From assembly GCA_022828595.1 (NCBI GenBank), contig JAKGHH010000002.1, positions 86,954,076 to 87,018,075 of the forward strand: a stretch of DNA of 64,000 nucleotides. The letters are read 5' to 3'. Numbering within the stretch: the stretch's first letter is position 1; the number at the start of each line of letters is the position of its first letter. Both the position numbers and the translations under genes were made by a program. The notes beneath the pieces are model-generated. The model saw only the letters and a list, made by a program, of their open reading frames with translations. It made no database searches and was not told the DNA's origin. Positions 57,344 through 64,000 of this stretch are shown here, in pieces. This DNA comes from Nelumbo lutea. Lineage: Eukaryota > Streptophyta > Magnoliopsida > Proteales > Nelumbonaceae.

Positions 57344-57620
57344 ATTGAGGGTAATACCTAATGGGCTAACCTTTCATCTGCCCACAGTCCTTGGGTTTTT
57401 ATAAGGTTGATTAACCCAAAGACCATTTAGTGTAAATGTTTGGCTCATTAAGAGCCCATGGTGATGGACTCAGGGGTTCACTGTCTCCTACAGTGAATTC
57501 GGCCACACCTTGTAACAGAGGTTGGGCTGAACCCATGTGGCTGGTGTGTAGATCAATGTTTGGGTCCCACACCATACAAGGAAATCCAACTGGGCTGCAG
57601 TTTGGAGGATAAGTAAGCAC
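57344..57620 (+). mobile_element. Copia LTR middle fragment between gag and integrase
   Basis: Contains CCATTGAGGGTAATACCTAATGGG, the TTGGGTTTTTATAAGG block and the GGCTGAACCCATGTGGCTGG block, ending AGTTTGGAGGATAAGTAAGCAC. It is an internal LTR slice with neither terminus, replacing the rest of gag, protease and the first half of integrase. Confidence 0.83.
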
Positions 57621-59809
57621 AAGAGAACGAGAAATAGTTGGGGAGAGAAATTAAGACCCTTTGATCCGATCGAGGTGGTGAGTATCTCTCTTACGAATTT
57701 AAGGACTACCTAAAGGTCAATGGGATAGTATCACAGTTACCTCCTCCTACTACACCACAATTCAACGGTGTTTTAGAGAGGAGGAATAGGACCTTACTTG
57801 ATATGGTCCGGTCACTTCTCGCACACTCAGAGTTACCCACATCATTTTGGGATATGCATTAGAGATTGCGATTTACGTGCTGAATAGGGTTCTAACCAAA
57901 TCGGTTCTGAGCACTCCATATGAACTTTGGAGCAGAAAGAAACCAAGTGTCAGGCACATGAAGATTTGGGGTAGTCCAGCACATGTTAAAAGAATGAACC
58001 AGTCGTTGCCTATTTGTAGGCTACCCCAAAAGCTCTATGGGCTATCTGTTCTACAACCCAGGAAAACATAAGGTGTTCTGTAGTTGGAATGCCCATTTCA
58101 TGGAGGAGTATTACATCCTGAACAATCACCGCCAGGAAGTTGTTCTTGATGAGGAGAGCTTAGGAATAGTGGGAGATGTCCCACATGTTCCAGGTAGTGA
58201 CCAACCTAGAAGATCTACCCGTGTATCAATGCCACCAGTTCATTATGGTTATGACCAGGATAGTTACCTGGTGGAAGCCTTGATTAGTGAGGAGGATCTC
58301 GTGACTTACGTGGAAGCTATGTTAGACATAGATTCCCAGAAGTGGGTAAATGCCCTGAGAGCTGAGATGGACTCAATGGAGGCCAATGGAGTCTGGACTC
58401 TAGTAGATCCACCCTCCGAGGTAAAAGCAATTGGTTGCAAATGGATCTATAAGAGGAAGGAGGGCCTCGATAGCAATGTTGAGACCTACAAGGCTCACTT
58501 GGTGGCAAAAGGGTATATTCAGAAAGAGGGCATCGATTATGAGAAAACCTTTTCACCCGTGGCCATGCTTAAATCCATTAGGATCCTACTAGCTGTAGCA
58601 GCATACCAACACTATCAAATTTGTCAAATGGATGTCAAAATCACATTCCTGAATGTAGATCTTACTGAAAATATCTACATGCAACAGCCGCAAGGCTTCA
58701 ATGTTGTTGGTCAAGAACACATGGTATGTAAACTTAATAGATCCATATATGGACTTGAGCAAACTTCTAAGAGTTGTAACATCTGGTTTGACTTTGTCAT
58801 CAAAATGTTTGATTTTGAGCAAAACCCGGATGAGCCCTGTGTATACAGGAAGTCCAGTGGAGATAAGGTTACGTTGTTGATTCTGTATGTGGATGATATC
58901 CTACTCATTGGGAATGATGTGAAAATATTGGCATCAGTCAAAATATTGCTTTCACAACAATTCTCCATGAAAGATCTTGGAGAAGCGTCTTATATACTGG
59001 GTCTTCAACTCTATAGAGATAGATCGAAGTAGATAATAGGATTATCTCAATCTGCTTACATTGACAAAATTGTCAAAAGGTATAGCATGGAGAACTCCAA
59101 GAAGGGAAACGTTCCTTTCAAGCACGGAGTTACTTTCTCCAAAAAGATGTCTCCTAAGACATTTGAAGAGATCGAGGACATGAAGAATGTTCCCTATGCC
59201 TCAGTCGTAGGGAGCATCATGTATGCCATGCAGTGTAGGAGCATTGGACCACTGTGAAATACATACTTAAGTACCTTCGAAGGACAAAAGAATTTTGTCT
59301 AATATTCGATGGTACATCACTACAGATCCAAGGGTACACTGATGCTGACTTCCAGACAGACCCAAATGATAGATAGACTACACCTGGTTACGTATTCATG
59401 ATAGGATCGTGTGTTGTTTGTTGGAAAAGTAGCAAACAGGGGTCTACGATGGATTCCACAACTGAAGCCGAATACATTGCCGCAAGTGAGGCTGCCAAGG
59501 AAGCCATGTGGATGAAAAGTTCATCCAAGAGTTGGGAGTAGTTCCATCCAGCACAACACCCATCTCGTTGCTGTGTGACAACAATGGGGCCATTGCTCAG
59601 GCTAAGGAGCCACAAGCCCACTCGAAATCCAAACACATCGAGAGGAGTACCACATACTGCGGAAGATTGTTGGTAGAGGGGATGTCCTAATTCAGAAGGT
59701 AGCTTCAGTGGAGAATGTTACAGACCCATTGACTAAGCCACTCACACAGAAAGTGTTTGAGAAACACGTGGATAATATAAGACTCCGGCTTATTCCAGAT
59801 TGGACCTAA
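57621..59809 (+). pseudogene. pol: Copia pol: integrase part, RT, RNase H
   Basis: Starts in integrase (EKQLGREIKTL-like, then an in-frame TGA at 57662 and SDRGGEY), with HSELPTSFWDMH near 57830. The longest intact coding stretch of the window is 58037-59032 (331 codons): integrase tail, RT start (WVNALRAEMDSMEANGVWTL), QPQGFNVVGQEHMVCKL, NRSIYGLEQTSKS and the YVDD motif at 58886-58897, ending LGLQLYRDRSK then TAG. RNase H follows with frame changes (IGSCVVCWKSSKQGS, LLCDNNGAIAQAKEP) to TAA at 59807-59809. A stretch near 59230 corresponding to the CTRPDIA region is deleted. Confidence 0.88.
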
Positions 59810-59810
59810 G

Positions 59811-59823
59811 TGCAAGTGGGAGT
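59811..59823 (+). other. Polypurine tract (copia)
   Basis: TGCAAGTGGGAGT precedes the TGTTAGACAG LTR start, matching the tract at 24641. Confidence 0.85.
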
Positions 59824-61788
59824 TGTTAGACAGTTTTGTTTGCCCTTAGCTCCAATCAATTTAATGTACTTATGACATTTATTGTAAAGGATAAAGTGCA
59901 TATTTGATTCATGTTATGTGGTGTGGTTCTGTGTAATACCCTTAAAATCGGACACTTATGAGACTTGTGTTGGTTTAGAATGTTCACAGCTAGTGGGTCT
60001 GTCTGGGGAGACCTACCCTGATAAGGTTGCCACTAAAGTGCCGCCAAGTCAGTTGGGGTGGCTTGTCTCTGCCACCAGGGTGAGACCCGGGGAACATGCA
60101 ATGTGTGATCAGCTTGATACCTTGATCCAGACCAGAATTCTAGTATTGCTCTGGACCTTGGTGATTATGGGGAAAACTAGAATGTTACACCTAACCCCTA
60201 GACTCGATTATGGTACCGCACTAGGTGGCGGATTGGGCCATCTTTGATATGTCAACTAGTGAGACCCTTAGAGGGGGTCAAAAACTGGGTATGTTGAGAC
60301 GATTCATGAACCCATTTGAGTGGGTGATCATAGTGACAGGATTAGCCCCTTTGTCGAACAAAGGTAATGATCGGGCAAATGCACTCTCTCTGATGGAAAC
60401 CAAAGTTTCTGGCAGTTGATTTCAATCGTTGAAATTTTGTTTTGCAAAATATATTTATGCGATATAATATATATTACAGGTTTCCAAAATTGTTTGTAAA
60501 AGGTTTTAATCCCCGGGGTCCATGTAAGAGGAGAGTGCAGCACTGTACCTTGCAATCAAGGGAGAGGTCCTCCCTTGTCGGGCAGTGTTTGATCATTATG
60601 GGCTGAGAGGTTAAGTGTAAGGCCTTTGAGGGTTAAACCTGATAGGCTAATCTTGCATATGCCCACAGTCATTGGGTGTTACAAGGTGGCTTGGCCCAAA
60701 GACCACTTAGTGTAAGTGTTGGGCCCATAGAGTCCATATGATGGGCTCAAGGGGTTCACTGGGCATTCCAGTGAATTTAGCTTGGCCTTGTGACAAAGGC
60801 TGGGCCGACCCCTTGTGGCTGATGTATAGATCAACGTTTCGGCCCCCGCCATACAGAGAAAGCCCAACTAAGTAGCAATTTGGAAGGCTTAAGTGAGCAT
60901 ATACACTTAATGTGTCAAAAGCCCAATACGAGCTGGGCTAATTAGATTAGCTTGAATGGGGCGAATCTGAGATATGGACTAGCCTTAAAGGAAAAGGGAA
61001 AATCCCTATCCACTCAAAAAGAACCCAGATTTTAATATGATTCAAATCTAGAAACTCCTAATCAAATTAGGAGGGTTGATCATGATCTGCATATTAGATA
61101 AGGACTCTACCTTATCACTTAAGGGGATCAACATCTCTTAATGGGATTTGGAGTTGATCCCTTTAGGATTATAAAAGGAGGAGGGGGCGGCAGCCTAAAA
61201 ACACACTCATCTGAGATACAGATACAACACAGAAGAGAGAAATCGGCATACAGTGAGATTGTGCCAATTTCTACCTGCCGCCTCCTTCCTGTCGCCGCTG
61301 CCTTCAGCAGTTCATCTCCATCACATGGGAGTCATCAAGAAGCGTCCTTGATTTCAGTTCTTTGTGAAAGAATTGAAAAGAAGTTGTGCTCACCTGTCAT
61401 CCAATGGGTTCTTGCGAAACATCCAGTTCTTGTGAAGAACGTTGTTGATTTTGCTCCGTCCTACACTACGCCATCTTCATTGGGAGCAGTCTTTGGTGAC
61501 TTTTCTGGGCGTGAACACCATCATTGGGGGATATTAATTCTCTGTATCTGGTATTTCCTTCTCCTTCTGTTCCGTTCAGATCTGTTTTGGTTCTTGATTC
61601 AAGATTGATCCTTGAAAATTAGTTTTCTAAAATAGGGAATGTAATTCCTATTTGTAGGAAGGAAAGAATTTTTTTGAAATTCGCCCATTCAATTCCACTT
61701 TATCTGAGCATCCATACGATGGATCTTTCCATTCCTTTACCAACCTGCAGGGTTGGGTCGTCCATTTGATGAATCTCTCATCCCTTCA
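59824..61788 (+). mobile_element. Copia 3' LTR, full length with duplicated terminus
   Basis: From TGTTAGACAGTTTTGTTTGCCC to …GAATCTCTCATCCCTTCA, about 1.97 kb, with TATAAAAG at 61170-61177 followed by a GGAGGAGGGGGCGGCAGCC element. Two terminus-like sequences occur in series: CATACGATGGATCTTTCCATTCC (to ~61738, split here as a longer motif) and CATTTGATGAATCTCTCATCCCTTCA-like (61763-61788), so the last ~50 bases appear duplicated. It is followed directly by a truncated LTR of subfamily B. Confidence 0.83.
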
Positions 61789-62695
61789 AATGTCGGGCCC
61801 ATTAAGAGTCCATTTTGATGGACTCAGGGGTTCACTGTTTTTAGCAGAAAATTCGGCCAAGCTTTGTCACAGAAGCTAGGTTGAACCTATATGGCTTTTG
61901 TGAAGATCAATGTTAAGGTCCCATGCCATACAAAGAATGATAGGTTTGCTAGTAATCAAAAGGGAACGTGAGCATGTTTGCTTAATGGGCCTAAGATCCA
62001 TAATGAACTAGATTAATTGGATTAATTTGTATGGGCGAATTTGGTAAAGGATATGGGCTCGAATCAGCAGATAAGGATAAAAAGATAAGTCTTATCCACT
62101 TATAAAGTCCATATCCAAATAAAGATTTAGATCAAGAAGCTCCAAATTAGATTAGGAGTGCAGCTCTTTATGCTATATAAATAGAAGAGGGTGAACTGCT
62201 GCAAGTTTACACACTGCTCTCAGTCCTCTCTCTCTCTCCTTCTGCACTTTCCACCCTAACCCTAATTTGATCTCCATTCTTGAACTAATAGAGATCAGTT
62301 CTAATTCTGATTTTTCCAAGAAAAATCAGATATGATTTAATGCTCGCCTCCCTTTTTTAATCTAAGTCGTTGGATTTCAATTCTTGCTAAAGGACTGCAT
62401 TGTTGAACTTGCTTCATTTCAAGCTGCACCATCTTCAGTGGAAGCGTGTTTTGTACCCTCTTTAAGCGCGAACACCAACTTTGGGAGATACATATATGGA
62501 TTCCGTATCAGGTATTGCCCTCACTTTCTTTTGGTTTCAAATCTGGTCCGGTTTGGATCAAGAATGATCCTTCAAAAATGCAATTTTTCTAAAACTGATA
62601 ATACGATTCCCGGAATGGAGAAAGTAATTTTAGAACTTTCGCCCAGCCACCCTACATGGTTCAGTCATCCATATGATGGATCTCACTTCCTTTCA
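61789..62695 (+). mobile_element. Copia 5' LTR (subfamily B), 5'-truncated
   Basis: Begins AATGTCGGGCCCATTAAGAG, mid-LTR, and continues through GGTTGAACCTATATGGC, a TATAAATA box (62176-62183), a CT-rich initiator-like stretch (62217-62242), CACCCTACATGGTTC and the terminus GGATCTCACTTCCTTTCA. It is adjacent to an intact primer site, so it is the 5' LTR of the last element in the window, retaining core promoter but not the upstream half. Confidence 0.87.
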
Positions 62696-62696
62696 G

Positions 62697-62710
62697 TGGT
62701 ATCAGAGCCA
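62697..62710 (+). other. Primer binding site (copia)
   Basis: TGGTATCAGAGCCA, the plant initiator-Met tRNA-complementary site usual in Ty1/copia elements, one base after the LTR end. It is the reference for the other primer sites named here. Confidence 0.93.
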
Positions 62711-63195
62711 AGTTCAAGTCTTGAACCAAATTTAGATCAGATATGAAGCAGCACAAATCGGGAGAAATTGTTTTACCTTATTTGCACAAATTAACAGTTT
62801 TCTAAGAATTCGGTTCTCAAATTTGGGTGATTGATCTAAAATTAACTCAAAATTATTCTATAATATTTTTAGAATGGTTCTATGATTATTTCTTGAATTT
62901 TTGTGTTGTTTATGTGACGGAGATCGAATTCTTTTATGGCGCCAAGATTTGCACACCCTACAATTTCATTCTATTCAATTTGGTCTATAAATAATTTTTT
63001 TTTTTACTTTTAGAAAAAATATATAGGATTCAATCTGATGTAATTAATAGAAAATTAGGTTTTTCTTTTTTTTCATTGGAAAGATTTGTTGGAGTGCGTG
63101 GAGGAGAAGAATCTTTTTATAAAAAAGAAAATATGCATTCTGCGATTAACCTTTTTCTTGTATGTTTGCAATTTGTCCGGATCAAATTTGGACCA
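62711..63195 (+). mobile_element. Copia 5' leader, shortened
   Basis: First ~0.48 kb of the leader (GAGATCGAATTC.TTTATGGCGCCA and TAGAAAATTAGG.TTTTC blocks, matching 40000-40340 and 19430-19790 in reverse). It jumps near 63195 to protease sequence, so the remaining leader and the whole of gag are deleted. Confidence 0.78.
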
Positions 63196-64000
63196 TCACA
63201 CTTGCAGTGCTAGTTCTTGTGTTTTACTCATGCGTGTAACACATTGCAGAGTTCAAAATAAATAGAAGGCTGAGTGACAATGAAATAACGCTTTACTTGG
63301 GGACTTCTGTAACAATTGCAGCTACAGCCATAGGAACTGTAGATATAATTTTCATAGGAGTTGTTAGGCTTAAAGATTGTCTTTATGTACCTACTTTGAC
63401 AAGAAATCTAATTTCTATTTCAAAACTATGCAAAGATGATAATTATATTATGTTTAGTAATACAATTACTATTAAACTGAATAACAAGTTCCTCACTTAT
63501 GAGAACTTGAGAATGGTCTCTATGTCCTCCGTCCTTCTCTAAAAACAAATATAGTCGAAACTATGTCCAAAATTGTCCCCAAGAAAAGAACATGTGATAA
63601 TGTTAATCCCACGTGCCTGTGGCATTACCGACTTGTCCACATTAATATAGATTGTATCACAAGGTCAGTAAAGGATGGTCCTTTGGATTTTTTAACTATA
63701 GAGATCTTCCAACATGTGAACCTTGCCTTTAGGGCAAGATGACGAAGCGGCCATTTACGGGAACACTTGACCTGATACATACTGATGTATGTGGTCCCAT
63801 CAATGTTAGGACACGTAACCAGCACATTTATTTTATTACCTTTACCAATGATTTTTCTCGGTATGGTAATGTGTACGTAATGAGACATAAGTCTAAATCT
63901 TTTAAAAAGTTCAAAAAGTTCAAACAAAAAGTCGATAAACAATTGGGGAGGCATATTAAGGCCCTTCGATTAGATCAATGACGCAAATATTTTTTCTATG
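63196..64000 (+). pseudogene. pol: Copia pol: protease remnant and integrase start (runs off window)
   Basis: Opens in the protease just after the active site (HACNTLQ-like, then RRLSDNEITLYLGTSVTIAA, frame 63297-63542: TAIGTVDIIF, RLKDCLYVPTLTRNLISISK). GAG_pre-integrase follows in another frame (CLWHYRLVHINID, then CEPCL, stop, GKMTKRPFTG). The integrase core begins in 63739-63981 (TLDLIHTDVCGPINVRTRNQ, FTNDFSRYG). Here the CxxC of the zinc-binding region is intact, and Arg codons stand where the 22.3 kb copy has TGA. It continues beyond 64000. Confidence 0.87.

Overview
This window reads as nuclear, transposon-packed DNA of a seed plant, most likely an angiosperm with a large repeat-rich genome. 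I found no host protein-coding gene, tRNA, rRNA or CRISPR array. Nearly all recognisable coding sequence is broken retrotransposon or transposon sequence with plant-type features: an Asp-tRNA-type primer site on an Athila-like Ty3/gypsy element, an initiator-Met-type primer site (TGGTATCAGAGCCA) on a Ty1/copia family, and a CACTA TNP2/DUF4218/DUF4216 gene.

Layout. 1-7445: an Athila-like Ty3/gypsy element with a partial 5' LTR, PBS, gag with its core deleted, broken pol, a spacer with three G-rich tracts, and a truncated 3' LTR. 7446-10153: minus-strand copia leader and full LTR. 10154-12875: a gypsy gag/leader repeat (copy 1), followed by a 42-bp coding-type minisatellite to 13570 and a CACTA ORF remnant to 14566. 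14567-20304: a broken minus-strand copia 5' end carrying two Athila-type LTRs, one with perfect target duplications. 20306-27968: the most complete copia element (plus), followed by three stacked LTR 3' ends. 27969-34027: a minus-strand CACTA transposase gene interrupted by a copia solo LTR. 34028-44006: copia fragments in both orientations, with internal deletions, an inverted junction and a solo LTR inside an opposite-strand LTR. 44007-50885: copy 2 of the gypsy repeat, split by a copia solo LTR that is itself split by an Athila-like solo LTR. 51147-52266: a truncated copia LTR. 52267-54115: unassigned DNA with a promoter-like stretch and a degenerate duplication. 54116-55977: 5' part of a different gypsy element on the minus strand. 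55978-64000: two further plus-strand copia copies, the last running off the window.

One copia family dominates. Its LTR is about 1.9 kb and occurs about 18 times, whole or in part, on both strands. Most copies are solo LTRs, truncated LTRs or internal deletions, as expected where unequal and illegitimate recombination remove retroelements. In-frame stops repeatedly look like CGA-to-TGA or CAG-to-TAG changes, which fits deamination of methylated cytosine.

All similarity statements are by eye from the sequence and from memory of family motifs; no database search or alignment was run. Element boundaries without target duplications are good to roughly 5-30 bases.
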